In this document: positions 35,020-46,930 of the stretch, piece by piece
Numbering within the stretch: position 1 is the first letter of the stretch
Layout: each line of letters begins with the position of its first letter
From: Nepenthes gracilis
Taxonomy: Eukaryota; Streptophyta; Magnoliopsida; Caryophyllales; Nepenthaceae
Assembly (NCBI GenBank): GCA_033239525.1
Contig: BSYO01000010.1
Span: forward strand, 12,338,089 to 12,402,088
Length of the DNA: 64,000 nt
Reading direction: 5' to 3'
The notes under the pieces: model-generated
What the model saw: only the letters and a program-made list of their open reading frames with translations
The model's database searches: none
Told to the model about the DNA's origin: nothing
Position numbers and translations under genes: made by a program

Positions 35020-37500
35020 CTGCGACTTGGTCCATCCTCACTTTTAATGATATGGATGCCATATACAAGAGGTATAATATCCAACTATAATTCCATGTAT
35101 AATGCATGCTGCTAAGAATAGGCTTGTGCTCCTTGGCTCAGCTTCATTACTATTTACGTGACCCATTTGAAAGGAGGCCTATGTATTCCTTTTGTGAAGG
35201 ACCTGTATGAGATCTTGGAGGCTTTGGAGATTCCATTGGCATTCTTCCATCCCAACGCTCTTTGTTACTTGGTTTCTTTGTGTGTTTTCTTCCATTATAA
35301 GAAGCTTCTCCTAGATACCCGAGCTGTGAAGGTGATCTTTCAATACAACTAGGGGGGCGACTGGATTTCTTTCACCCCCACGAGAAGTACAAAATAAGCG
35401 GTGGCAATCCAAATTCAATAAAAGGTAAGAAAGACCACTTCTTCTTTTTAGTTCCTTCCAAATAGGCCCTGTCCAATAAATGGGGTAAAGTCAACAAAGC
35501 CTACTTTGAAGATGTCTCAAAGATTGAAAATCGAATGGCAAAGCCATTTACGGAGCTTGTTACAAAGAATGTGGTCTCTCTATGCCACACAAATTCCTGG
35601 TTGACTCGAATGGCATTCTTTGATATTGAGTGGGAGGTTAGGATGGTAGGAAATGACATTACCGCCATGCTATTTCATCTACCCATGAGAAAGTTGGAGA
35701 ATAATTTATCTTAGACTTTCCTGAAAGAACGGTTGGCAGGGTAAGTCCTTCTTCATCCTTCTCTATTGACGTCAACAAGGCTATTGATGAGGTCATTGCA
35801 TAGATGACGTAGGATGCTAGTGAGTCATCTTGGAGGTTGGGTTATGTCAATTCTTTTCCGGTTTGCCTAGTTTTTGAAGGGGCCATTGGGTTTGTTGAAG
35901 GCGGTGGATCCCTTATTCCTTCTGCTTCAAGAATAAGTAACCCCGTGGCTCTGGATCAGGTAAACCAATCGATACTTCCATTGTGACTATGGAGTCCCTA
36001 TTTTGGTTAGCCCGTCACCCGACGTGTCTGTTTCAATGCCTCCTGCTATTTTTGTTAAGGAGGTGCTAATAACAATCAAGTGGCTGAGGAATTAATGGAG
36101 AATAATACAGAGGCCTTGGCTGTTTAGAATGTGTCTTGCTTTGAGGCTTTGACGTCTGAGTTCCTGAAGGTTTCAGCTGCTTCTCCTTTACCTCATGGGT
36201 TCGAGATCTCTCTCTATCACCATGCAATGCCTGTGTTGTGCTGGAGGTCTCTATCTGTTTTAGACTTGGAGCTTCTCCTGGTCCATCTTCTCAAGAGGGA
36301 CCGCCTTTCATTGAGGTACTGGCTATATAACCCTCCATTTTTGTGATTGTTGTCATTCCTAGCTAACCGCTTCTTTTTGTTTGACTGTCGTAGGAGTTGC
36401 TATGCCTGATGGCGGATGGATTGTAATAGCAAGATGCTGAATCTCTCACTTATCTTAGACGTACGCCGACCATGATGTACTCAAAGAGACGGAGATTTCA
36501 ATTGATACTTCTATTGTTAAAGCTCAATAAAGCCAAGATCGGGCCACTTTCCTCGATTGAAAGTTATCTGAGTGGATTGTAAGATCCTAGGGGTTTTCAG
36601 ACAACCTTTAGGAGGTTGAGTATCAGTTCATCGATCTTCAAAGCAAGTGTGCTCAACTTGAAGGGGAGTTAAGGACTCGACTCCGTCCAAAAGAGGTCAA
36701 ACTTGCCCGAGATGATAAGTTTTGGGACGGCTTCTTTCATTGTAAACGGATTGTGTCCTTGGTTGATTTTGACTTTCCTTTAAGCTACCTTGATCCAAGA
36801 AATACTAGAGCTCCACATCGATCTAATTTGACTAATTTTTTGGAGTTAGGTGGGGAAGCCTTCGCCATGTCCACCAGGTCGCTCCCATCCTTTGGATTGT
36901 CATTTTGTTTGAGTGTCAGCAATAGGCAGCATCTTAAACGGATGGATTGCTCTAGCGGAATGTTGACATCTCTCGCCTATCTTAGATGTATGTCGGCTCT
37001 AGGGTACTTAAGAGACAGAGATTTGGGTTGATACTGCCATTACCAAAGCTCAACAAAGTTGAGATCGGAAAGCTTTCCCCGACTGAGAGTTGTGCTGAGT
37101 GGATTGTGAGACCCCTAGTGTTTTCGAACAAGTTATAGAAGGCTGAGCAGCAGTTCATCAATCTTTGAAGCAAGTGCGCTCGACTCGAAGAGGAGCTGAG
37201 GACTCGACTACGTCTAGAAGAGATCGGACCTGCCCTAGATGACAGGTTCTGGACGGCTTCTTTCATTATAAATGGATTGTATCCTTAGTTGCTCTTGACT
37301 TTCCTTTAGGTTACCTTGATCTAAGAAATAGTGAGGCTTCAGGTCGATCTATGTTGACTGATTCTTAGAATCGATTGGGGAGCCTTCACCACATCCACTG
37401 GGGGGGGGCTCCCATTCTTTAAATGGTCATTTTGTTTGACTCTAGGCATTATCTTAGAGGCAAATGGATGTTCCTTATTGTAAATGTTGATTCTTTAATA
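35020..37500 (+). pseudogene. element E antisense ORF (aORF) relic
   Basis: Lies antisense to element E's pol. Its N-terminal domain reads THLKGGLCIPFVKDLYEILE and then FFHPNALCYLVSLCVFF (35158-35352), followed in another frame by ISGGNPNSIKGKKDHFFFL near 35395-35450. This matches the 'putative gypsy-type transposon' domain seen in Tat aORFs and in element D. A hydrophilic coiled-coil-like C-terminal part (CAQLEGELRTRLRPKEVKLA near 36650) follows and is tandemly duplicated. Function of aORFs is unknown. Frameshifts and stops are present. Confidence 0.65.
36410..37465 (+). repeat. ~526-bp tandem duplication within the aORF
   Basis: 36410-36937 and 36938-37465 are diverged direct repeats offset by about 526 bp. 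Anchors are GTGGATTGTAAGATCC (36572) versus GTGGATTGTGAGACCC (37098), and GACGGCTTCTTTCATT in both. 526 is not a multiple of three, so the duplication would shift the frame. Confidence 0.8.
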
Positions 37501-38339
37501 AATCAGTTAGATTGTTTAGATCATTATCGCTGATATTTTTGAGTTTATGTTGAATTTCTTTGCTCAAAATTTATTTTGTTTGCCAATTAAGTACTGTTGC
37601 TATTATCGTCGACTTAGTTAGTCGTACTTGTCTAATTGTACTCGTTCCAGTAAAGGGAAGTCATAGCACTAATCTTATTAGGTGGTACTCTTTCCTATGA
37701 GAGGATGTCATCATACGCTTGCTTTATTAGGTGGTACTCTTTCATGTGAGAGGACGTCATAGCATGCTTATTTGGTGAGCTTCAATGGGGCAGACTAGGT
37801 TTGGTTCTATAGTCATCGGGCTCTAACAAAATCTAGACCGTCGCCCGTATGTAACTAATGGTGCTCGGTCTTATTAGGGGACATCATAACTTTTGTGCAT
37901 CGGGTTCTAGTTCACCAATCATCACTGACTGATGGTGCTCTCTCCTACAAAAGGATGGCATCACATGCATATTGATAAAGTCCCCTAAGGTTTTTTGGCT
38001 ACTTTTTTGGGGGATTCAACTTTTAATCTACAAGCCTTCCGAGCCATTATTTTTATCTCATTCGGGTTGCTCAGTTGTCTAGATTGATGTTTAGAGTCCA
38101 ACCTCATTTGGGCCACTCGGTTATTTAGACCGAGGTTTTGACTGTGTTTTAGTAGGTCAAGTAATAGGTGGAGATATTCACTCGACTTAGGGACAGTTTA
38201 GGCCATTTGATATATGCAAGGTCATACAAGCAATCATATGTATAATAAAATGAGCAAATAAGTCTTTTATTAATTGAGATATGGGTACAACATACATGTA
38301 GTTCATATGCCATATCTAAACTTGCCTGTGCTTGGCGTA

Positions 38340-39127
38340 GGCTCACTAGTTAGTTTTTCTTAAGGTGGATGGAAGTCCTTGTCCTTGGGACTATTTTTTT
38401 ATTCTGGGTGTGTAACTTATATGCATCGTTTTAGAGAATTGTTGACACTAGGAATGATCCTTTCCAATTTAGAGATAACTTATTCCCATTGGCGATTTTG
38501 TCGATTATTTTTATACTCCGCAGAATTAGATCCCCCACCTCGAATTGGCGTGTTTTTACCTTTTAATTATAGTACCAAGAGATCCGTTACTAATAAGCCA
38601 CTGTATGTAACCTTGCTACATCTCGAATTTCTTCAAGCAAGATGAGATTCTCTCTGACTTGTTGGGAATTGTTTTATAGGTTTAAACTTTTGACCCGTAG
38701 ACTTGGCAAATTGATCTCTATCGGGATGACCACTTCAATCCCATAGTATAAATTAAATGTGTTTCACACGTAGGTTCTCTCGGAATAGTCCGATAAGACC
38801 ATAGCACAAAAAATAACTTGTCCACCCAAGAGCCCCCTATGTCTTCTAGCTTCATTTTTAACCCATTTAATATGGTTCGGTTTGTGACTTTCACTTACCC
38901 ATTTGCGTACAAGTAGACAATAGATGTGTGAACCAACCAGATTTTTAAACTTGTGCAATACTTGGTGAATCTTCCACAAGTGAATTGGGTTCCATAATCG
39001 GTCAATATGATCTTAAAAATTCCAAATCTATATATGATACTTTGCTAAATAAACTTTGTTGCATTTTATTTGATTATTTGTGCCAAGTGGGGTGACCTCT
39101 ACCCATTTAGTGAAGCAGTAGTATAAA
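38340..39127 (-). pseudogene. element E integrase core and C terminus (relic)
   Basis: Minus-strand frames read FTKWVEVTPL, YRFGIFKIILTDYGTQF, ANG-VKVTNRTILNGLKMKL, GSWVDKLFFVLWSYRTIPRE and FEVGDLILRS, in that order. This is the Tat integrase from the first catalytic region to the C-terminal barrel. The conserved 'DNGTQF' Asp-Asn pair is Asp-Tyr. The spacer 37500-38340 between integrase and aORF shows nothing else. Confidence 0.85.
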
Positions 39128-40112
39128 GTTTATAGCAATTCATTTTATCAACAATATGCAGAGCCTTTATGTGAAATTTCAGCACTTACAAGACTTGTAC
39201 TTTTTGTAGAATTTTAATTATGTAGACTTTTATAGAATGTTAAATTAACGTGGTAGTGCAATAGAAAATTTAGCATATTATAGAAAATCAGTATATGTAG
39301 AAATTCATTCTAATTTTCAGAACAGGCAGAGCAATTTATATGTATTTAAAGCACATATAAGACTTATATTTAGCAATTTAAAACATACAAAACCTCATGT
39401 ATGAATTTAATATATGTAGGAGTCATTAAATCTATAATTTTAGACATGCAAGTATAGTTCAAAGTTTAGTTCATATAAATAATATACATATATTTGAACA
39501 AAAATTCATATATAAATTATAGAGAAATTAATAAAATTTATATGCATACAAAACATAAATATTATAACTTTAAATTAATGTCATATATAAATATTTGAAA
39601 TAAGAAATTTTCATAAAATAAGAAAAAGATCGGTAACAAGAGAAGAAAGGTTTAAAATGCATTTATCTTGATTTGATTTTTCCTGAATTTAACTTGGATG
39701 TACTTAAATTAAACTCTCTGGCTTCCTCTCTCTCATTCTCTCTCTTTTCCTTGTTTCTTTCTCTCTTCTTTCTCAAATTATGCTAAAAAATGACAAAAAA
39801 TTAACCACATGCTCTATGTATATAGGATCGACGCTCAGTGCAAGTTAGACACCGTGACTTAGCATTTTAGTGCTCTAGTGCGACTCGAGTATCTCTTAAG
39901 CGCTAAGCCCATGGATTTTGGCTCTCAGATGTTCTTTTGGGCGTGTTTCAGGTGCAACTACTCAGGATTCGGTACTCAAGCGCCGATCAAGCTTGCTTCC
40001 ACTCATTACACTCGAGTCTATGCTTGACTTTAGATCCTAATTTCACTATTCTTTGACCTTAATCAATTGAATTGATTGAGATTAGGATAAACATTCAACC
40101 ATGGGCCTTACA
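39128..40112 (-). mobile_element. LTR fragment inserted between RNase H and integrase of element E
   Basis: The sequence ends on the plus strand GGGCCTTACA, so on the minus strand it starts TGTAAGGCCC, a common gypsy LTR start. It carries the CT-rich leader (39720-39780) and the CAAGCGC/GTGCTC block (39830-40000) found in element C's LTRs and at 54900-55520. It lies exactly between two parts of element E. Host sequence is missing at the junction, so a deletion accompanied it, and no target duplication is visible. Confidence 0.55.
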
Positions 40113-40315
40113 GATATCTTGCAAGCAATAGGCTGTAAGTTTTGAAATTTTTTGTGGCTTGGTTGACGATCAACTTCAAGTCGCTGTTAACAATCTGGTG
40201 TTTAGCTTAGCATTCCTTTGCTAGCTTGAGTTTGCCCAATAAGGCTTTGTACTTGGCGATATTATTGGTAGTTGGAAATCTATGAGTCACCGAGTATTTT
40301 ATCCCCGACTCATCT
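40113..40315 (-). pseudogene. element E RNase H, C-terminal part (relic)
   Basis: The minus strand reads DESGIKYSVTHRFPTTNN and AKYKALLGKLKLAKEC, then SDLKLIVNQATKNF. This is the RNase H core ('SNNEAEYEALLAGLRLAKE...SDSQLVVNQV'). It starts right at the border of element B, and the preceding residues are found on the far side of B at 53486. Confidence 0.85.
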
Positions 40316-43300
40316 TATAAGAAATGCATTTCATAAATACAATTATTCCGATAATTATATTGTGAGTCTGAAAATTTAATATTTAATCAAGGATGTTACA
40401 ATAGTATAAAATTTAATTGATAGACCCGACTTTGTAGCCGACTAAGGTTTGGTTGGTAAATTAGTAATATGGTCGGTACGAGAGTAGCCCGAAAACTGTT
40501 GAATCATTCGGTTAGTAGTATGACATAATTTATAACTAAATTATATTAGTAGAGGGGACCGATGGCAGCCACAATAGGGCCTTAAATACTTGGAAAATTT
40601 GAAGTAATGTAAGCAAATTAGAGGCACGGCCCACCGAATCAACACTTAGCCAAAATTCATATACATACACTTACTAAATTTAGCTTGCATCACCTTCCAC
40701 TATCATATTAAAATTAAATTAATAGAGGGATGCATGGATAACACTTAGCAAAATTTAAAAGAAGAAAAATTTTAGAATTTGGATTTAGAAGAAGGGGGAA
40801 CACGGCCTTAACCACTACCTCCACTGCCACAAATTAACAAATAAATTAATGGTGATACTTGGCACCATTTTAGGGGATGACACATGGAAAATTGAGGATT
40901 AAATATGTATCAAATTTAGCTCTAATAATACATTGCTAAGTGGCTGGTTAAGAGGCAAACAAATTAGCTACATATGAGCTGATTTAGCAAAAGGAGGAGC
41001 CAAAATTTGGACAGCAAATTAGTAAGTGGCAGCTCCAAATTGAGTCTGGAAATTGACTTAGCAAATCAACAACTAAATAAATAAGGTAAAATAAAAAGAA
41101 AAAGGAAAAAGAACCGGGACAAAAATGAAGGAAAAACCAAAGAAAACCGAGAGAGAAACAGAACCAAGAGGAAGAAGAACCAATTGTGAGTGTGTGAGAG
41201 TTTAGATTAAGTTTGAAAATTAATCAAACTAGAATATTGCTATCTCCTTCATTTGTTGTTAAATTTTTATAGTTATCTTCGAGTATTATCGTTTCATTAC
41301 TCTAAATTCATGCTATAATCATGCTAGAATAGGCAAAAACCGGTATCATATTCCATGAGAGTTAGATTGTTGTATCATGCTGATATCTTAATTGTTACAT
41401 GCTATATTTGGTCAATCTATGCCATAAATTTTTAATGTAGATATTTTAAGAAGTTGGCTAAATTATCATATTTTTATAATAAAATTATTCTGCATAAAAC
41501 CAGTTAGTTCAATAAAAAAAGATCGGTCTACAACCTGAACCAGTCGAAAACAGATCAGCTGTTGATGCTAATGTTTAGCGGATGTTTTCACTAGGCTTTT
41601 CACCGGTTCAAACCCTATAAAAATTAATTATAAAACTTAAATGAACCAGTAATATCTCATAAAATTGGTACCGAAATTTCTTTTAATAATCTGACCGGAT
41701 TAGACTAAGGACAAGTATGTGTCATTGAACCAGCCAGAAGTAGATTTTGGCATCAGTAATCAGTATATAATTTTAAACCTGGCAAAAAAAAATTAGAAAC
41801 TTTATATAAATTAGTCCAAAATTATGTGTTGATTTTAAAAAAGTAGTACAAATAATTTTATATGGTGAACTGACCACTAAACCAGTGCCAAAATCAGTTG
41901 CGGTATATGAATCGGCCGTAGCACCAGTTTGGCATTTATACTAAATTTATGTGAACCAGCCGGGAATATGATGATGAAATGGTTATATATGGTGTATTAA
42001 TATAGTAAATCAACTAAATATCAAGTGAATCGACTGACCATTTTGTGAATAGGCGGCTGAATGTGGTTTTGAACCAATTTTAGCAAACCAGCTCAAAATT
42101 CAACCTATGATTAAGTTAAATGAACCGGTTCATATACGCACCTCATAAAATGAAGAACCGGCCATTTATTTTGTACTTGACAGTAAACTAGCTCACGTAA
42201 TAAAACTGACAGAATATTATGAGAAGCCGAATCGGTTTAACAAACCGATTGTGGTAGAATCGGTTGATGAGTCCATAAATAGCCGGTTTAGTAGATGATT
42301 CGGATAATTATGGGTGAATAGATCAGGAAGCCGAGATATATAATGTTTAAAAATTATTCCAAGATATGCAAAAATTTATATGACTTTATTTTTTATGTTA
42401 TACATTATTATGATTTTATTATGTACATATATGTAAAGTTTGTATATTAGTGGAAGCTAATACCATGAAAATAATTATTTTCTCTGAGACAAGAAAATCA
42501 AGAAGAAAAAGTAATAATAAGTATAGAGGCTTTCACTAAAAATTTTAAGAAGTAAAAAAATCAAGCCAAGGATTATATTTCAAAAGGTAGTATTCCCTTA
42601 CATATCTTAAAATATTATAGTAAAAATCAAGAAACTACCCCTAATGCCATGGAAAAATAATTGTGACTATTGTCCCCGTCTACCGGGATATAATAAGTAT
42701 GTACCACCCTTCCTCAGGATGTATCAAGGAGGATATGGCCTTAGATTATGTTGATTGAATATGATCATTTCCTCGATTGATCACTCCATTAGTTGGTAAT
42801 GTCTACTAATCTTGATTCCTTAAATTGAGAAAATGTTAAATGTGCTAACAAGTAAAAAGTAAAGTGTACAAGAAAAAGAAGTTAAATGCATCAGGAAAAT
42901 GTTTCCGAATATGTATATATATTTTTACATGCATCATGACTCATATTCCTCTCTATGATATATTTTCAGTAAAATACGCATGTTCTTGATATATTATATT
43001 TTATCGAGCATTTGAGCTCACTCTCTTACTATTTTTTCTTACCCTCCAAATACTACGCAGGAGTTTATGCCTAATAAATAGGAATAGATACCTAGATAAT
43101 TGTTATGTTGCATTTAGAAATAATGTATTTAGTTTTGAGTTAAGTGCTTATGTAAATTTGGAACCTTTATAAGTTTCTTAAAGAATGTAATATGATGTGA
43201 TATTATAGGCCCATGTAATATCAACTTGTTTAGCTTTGTACAAGCCTATGGGCTGGGTTTTTGGTCGGTGTTTATCCGCATAAAATAATTGTATTACTAG

Positions 43301-43716
43301 TCCTTGGCAATGTTTTTTTATTTTATGACATGTTCATATTGCGCGGGGTATGCTCCAACATCTGTTTTATCTTCAAGTCGAAAAAACACTTAGAGATTGA
43401 ATACAGATCTTGTTTCTTCTTTTCTTTTAATTCAATTTACTTACTTACCAAAAAAAAGTAATATGATGTGATAAATATTAGAGCTTTCATAAGTATTTAT
43501 GGTTTATCTTGTATACTTCCACAAAATTTTTATGAGATGTGTTTGAAATTTTAGAGACATTTTCCTAATTAAGATCGATAGCGTACTCAATTGTATGATG
43601 TTGGCACCACCAATATTGTGGTATCATTAATGATCCTATGTATGTTAAGAAAGTTCATCACATAATTAACATGATAATAATATTTAATTAAGAAAATAAG
43701 AATGTGAGACATAACA
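40316..43716 (+). repeat. element B 5' LTR (with retroposon insertion)
   Basis: Starts TATAAGAAATGC (ancestral TG changed to TA) and ends GACATAACA. It aligns with 50489-53485 along its length. It is 3401 bp versus 2997 because it has a 255-bp insertion (43203-43457) and a segment near 41540-41650 absent from the right copy. Rich in ACCGG/CCGGTT motifs, like the LTR starting at 59860. Confidence 0.88.
43203..43457 (+). mobile_element. 255-bp poly(A) retroposon (SINE or 5'-truncated LINE)
   Basis: Flanked by a perfect 16-bp duplication, GTAATATGATGTGATA at 43187-43202 and 43458-43473, and ending in eight A residues. The homologous position in the right LTR (about 53229) is empty and carries one copy of the target. 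These are the hallmarks of L1-type target-primed insertion. I see no clear RNA polymerase III A/B boxes, so SINE versus truncated LINE is open. The short frame 43261-43461 inside it is not a gene. Confidence 0.85.
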
Positions 43717-43717
43717 G

Positions 43718-43730
43718 GCAGTATCAGAGA
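43718..43730 (+). promoter_or_regulatory. element B primer binding site (initiator tRNA-Met type)
   Basis: GCAGTATCAGAG follows the 5' LTR by one base. It matches TGGTATCAGAGC with changes in the first bases. Fixes the plus orientation. Confidence 0.75.
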
Positions 43731-43870
43731 AAATTTTCAGGGAAGATTCTTTAGGTTGATCGATTATGATACGAAAGTTTAGGATTAGTATGCTAAGGAC
43801 TTTTAATACAATTGTTTATGGTTGAGATTTTAGGCACTAACCTGTTTATGACTTGAACAATAGGAACCAA

Positions 43871-44765
43871 AAATGTCTAGCCACAAAAGAAAATTTTGAA
43901 CTAATGAACACTTAGATAGAGAGGCTGAATATTTTAATTTAATGGGACGTATGACAGAGATAATGGAAACCATGGTGCAATGTAACGTAAAGCAAACCAA
44001 GCCCCAACTCCTACATCAATAAATCCGAGGATGTCAGCTTATGATCGCTTCATCAATGAACGAGTACCCAAGTTCATGGGAGAGTTAGACCTGATTAAAG
44101 TAGATATACTGGATTCGTAGACTCAAAAAAGTATTCTTAGTGATACGATATCCAGAAGAAGACAAAGTCCTATTAGCTTTATATTGGCTAGAAGGTGAAG
44201 CCGACCACTAGTGAGAAATGGAAAAGCGAGTCTCGGATATACCCGAGTATGAAATTACGTGGGACATGTTTGAGAAGACTTTTATGGAGAAGTATTTTCC
44301 TACCAACCTTCGTAAGCAAAAGGAGGAGGAATTCATGTGATTGAGACAATGAACCCATACAGTGGCGGAGTATGACACCAAATTTGTTGAATTGTCCCGT
44401 TACACTCTTGACATGGTGGACAAAGAGATAAGGAAGACACGAAAATTCCAGCAAGGATTATGGGATAATATTCGAAAATAGCTATCGATGCTGAAATTGT
44501 GAACCTATGGAAAAGTGTCGGAATGAGCACTTATCTTCAAAAAGGAGTTAGAGAAAGAAAAATTTTTCAAGAAGAGGTCCAGCCGATGAAGTCTAAGAGC
44601 AAGACCAAGCACAGGAACAAGTGAACTTGTAAGGAATGCCAAGGTAGCAGATAAGTGAAAGAGTAGTGTGGCCGTACAGCCAGTGCCACTGCCACGGCCA
44701 ACTATACCTATATGCGCTCATTATGGGAAGCAACACTCTGGGAAGCCCTATTATAAGTTGACGGG
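43871..44765 (+). pseudogene. element B gag, upstream part (relic)
   Basis: Starts MSSHKRKF and contains WDMFEKTFMEKYFPTNLRKQ and VAEYDTKFVELSRYT, the Tekay capsid signature ('FxxxFxxKYFPxxxRxxK...TVxEYxxKFxELSRY'). The first half of the zinc-knuckle region (CAHYGKQHSGKPYYKLTG) is cut by the solo LTR at 44766, and its second half resumes at 48324. Several stops. Confidence 0.82.
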
Positions 44766-45408
44766 TGTGACGACCCAGATTTTAAAATATAGAAGTCCCA
44801 GTCATGGAATCAAAATAATCAAAGATCGAGGAAAATTGAAGGATGCTTAAATTGGAGAAGACCGGCCTTATATGGGTCAAAAGGAGGTTCAATTTTTCCC
44901 TTGTGTCTAAAATTAAGTCCGACCTTGTGTGAGGTAAGAAGAAGTCCAACCACCTTAAGTCTAAAGAAGTCATGGGCCTAAAACAAAACCAACTTGCATA
45001 TAAGAAGAAAAGAAGATCGGCCCCTTGAGGCCCACAACTCGGCCTTCCCTTTCATATAAAGGCGTTCGGCCTCCTCCCACGAAAATTCATGCTCCTTAAG
45101 CACTGAGACATGCCCCGTAATCAACCCGGTGTGAATCAAAATTTGGCCCTTCGATGAAAAATGGACGGCCTTCTCCAAAATCGGCATGTTTAGTGAAATA
45201 CACAATCCATCCAAAAAGGTTGACCTGGCAAAGAGTGGGCAAGCGGTTGAGAAATAAACTAATGGTAACTAAAGAAAAAGCAGACTTTACTATTTAGTTT
45301 GAATCTAAGCCCGAGCGGCGACCAAATGGAGTAAGTGAACTAGTTACTTCACCAACCCTCGAAAAGAAGTGTAACTTACCCCTGACTTATCCCACCTACT
45401 CCCTCCTC

Positions 45409-45416
45409 TATATAAA
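45409..45416 (+). promoter_or_regulatory. TATA box of family A LTR, copy 2
   Basis: TATATAAA in the block CTCCCTCCTCTATATAAACC, the same as at 2178-2185 in copy 1. Confidence 0.65.
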
Positions 45417-46649
45417 CCAGCGATGGTTGAGGAAAAAATGAGGGAACCAGGCAAGCAGTAAGGAAGAAGTGGAGGAAGGAAAAACTTCAGACGGTGATAT
45501 TGGGCAACCGACTGTAAGGCAAGTGTACCTCGGACGCCGTTTTTAAGTTCATTAAAAGTGTATTCTGCTCTGTTTATAATTTCAGGCTTTATTGCAAGTT
45601 ACTTCGGACGTAGTTTTAAGTTCATGCTTTAAGTATATTGCAAGTGTACTCTGCTCTACTTTTAAGCTCATGTTTTGAGAATGTTGAAGTGTACTCTATT
45701 TTTAAGTTCGTGCTTTCTGCATTTAATATCCACCGTCGGCAATGTAAAACGAGTTCCGTTCTTTTTGATGAAAAAGTACTCCAAAAAGAAGCCTTAAATG
45801 AACTCCCGCCTTAATATGAAAATGAGCTTTAAAGACTTGGCCTTAATTTAAAATGAACTCCATCCCTTTTAATAAAAATGCACTTCGTCCTGATAGCAAA
45901 ATGAACTTCGTCCAAAAAGCACTCCTGCCTCTTTTGAAATGAACTCCTGCCTTAAGAGAAATGAATTCGACTATAATGAACTGGAAGATAATTCGACTTT
46001 GGGAAAAGCGAAATGAACTAAAACTGAAAATGGACTCCGGCTTTTGAGTTTATGCACTCCGTCCTTGTGAAAGAATGAACTCCGGCTTGTATAATAAATA
46101 AAGAGAACTCTTTTGGATGAAAACCCGGCCGGCTTTTGAACTCGGCCACTTTGACTTTTGAACTTTCGGCTTTTAAAACTCCGGATTTGGATGAAAAAGT
46201 ACTCCAAAAAGAACTCCAGCCTCTGTCAAAAGAGCTCCGGCCTCTGTCAAAAAGAACTCAGACATTAAGTGAAATGAATTCCGGCCTTAAATGAACTCCG
46301 TCCTGTGTGAAAATGAACTCCGGCTTGCAATTCTGACTTTGAACTGAAACTGAAAATGAACTCCGTCCGTTTCAGAAAAAGAATAAGGAAAAAGTACTCT
46401 GTCCGTTTCAGAAAAAGAACGACGTCCTTTTAAGGAGAAAGTACTACGTCCATTTCAGAAAAAGAACTCCGTCTTTTAAAAGAACTCCGGATTTAATGAA
46501 CTCCGGCTTTGAGTTTAAGCAATGAAAGAAAGAACTCCGGCTTTGAGTTTACGCAATGAAAGAAAGAACTTCGGCTTCGTAATAGAAAATGAGATCCGAC
46601 TTTGAGAAATGAGCTCCGTCCTTTGAAATGAGCTCCGTCCCTTTGAAAG

Positions 46650-46930
46650 TAAAGCACTCCGTCCCTGTGAAAGTAAAGCACTCCGTCCCTGTTAATGAAA
46701 AGCATTCCGTCCCTGTTAATGAAAAGCACTCCGTCCTGTTAATGAAAAGCACTCAGTCCTGTTAATAAAAAGCACTCCGTCTCTGTTAATGAAAAGCACT
46801 CCATCCTGTTAATAAAAAGCACTCCGTCCCTGTTAATGAAAAGCACTCCGTCCTATTAATGAAAAGCACTCCGTCCTGTTAAAGAAAAGCACTCCGTCCA
46901 AAAGTACTCCGTCCTTTGAGAAACGAACTC
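46650..46930 (+). repeat. ~24-bp minisatellite (AAAAGCACTCCGTCC units)
   Basis: About ten or more units of GAAAAGCACTCCGTCC plus CTGTTAAT, with small variants (CAGTCC, CATCC). It lies in a wider field of degenerate ACTCCGTCC/ACTCCGGC motifs from about 45740 to 47170. The open frames on the minus strand across it are artefacts. Confidence 0.9.
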
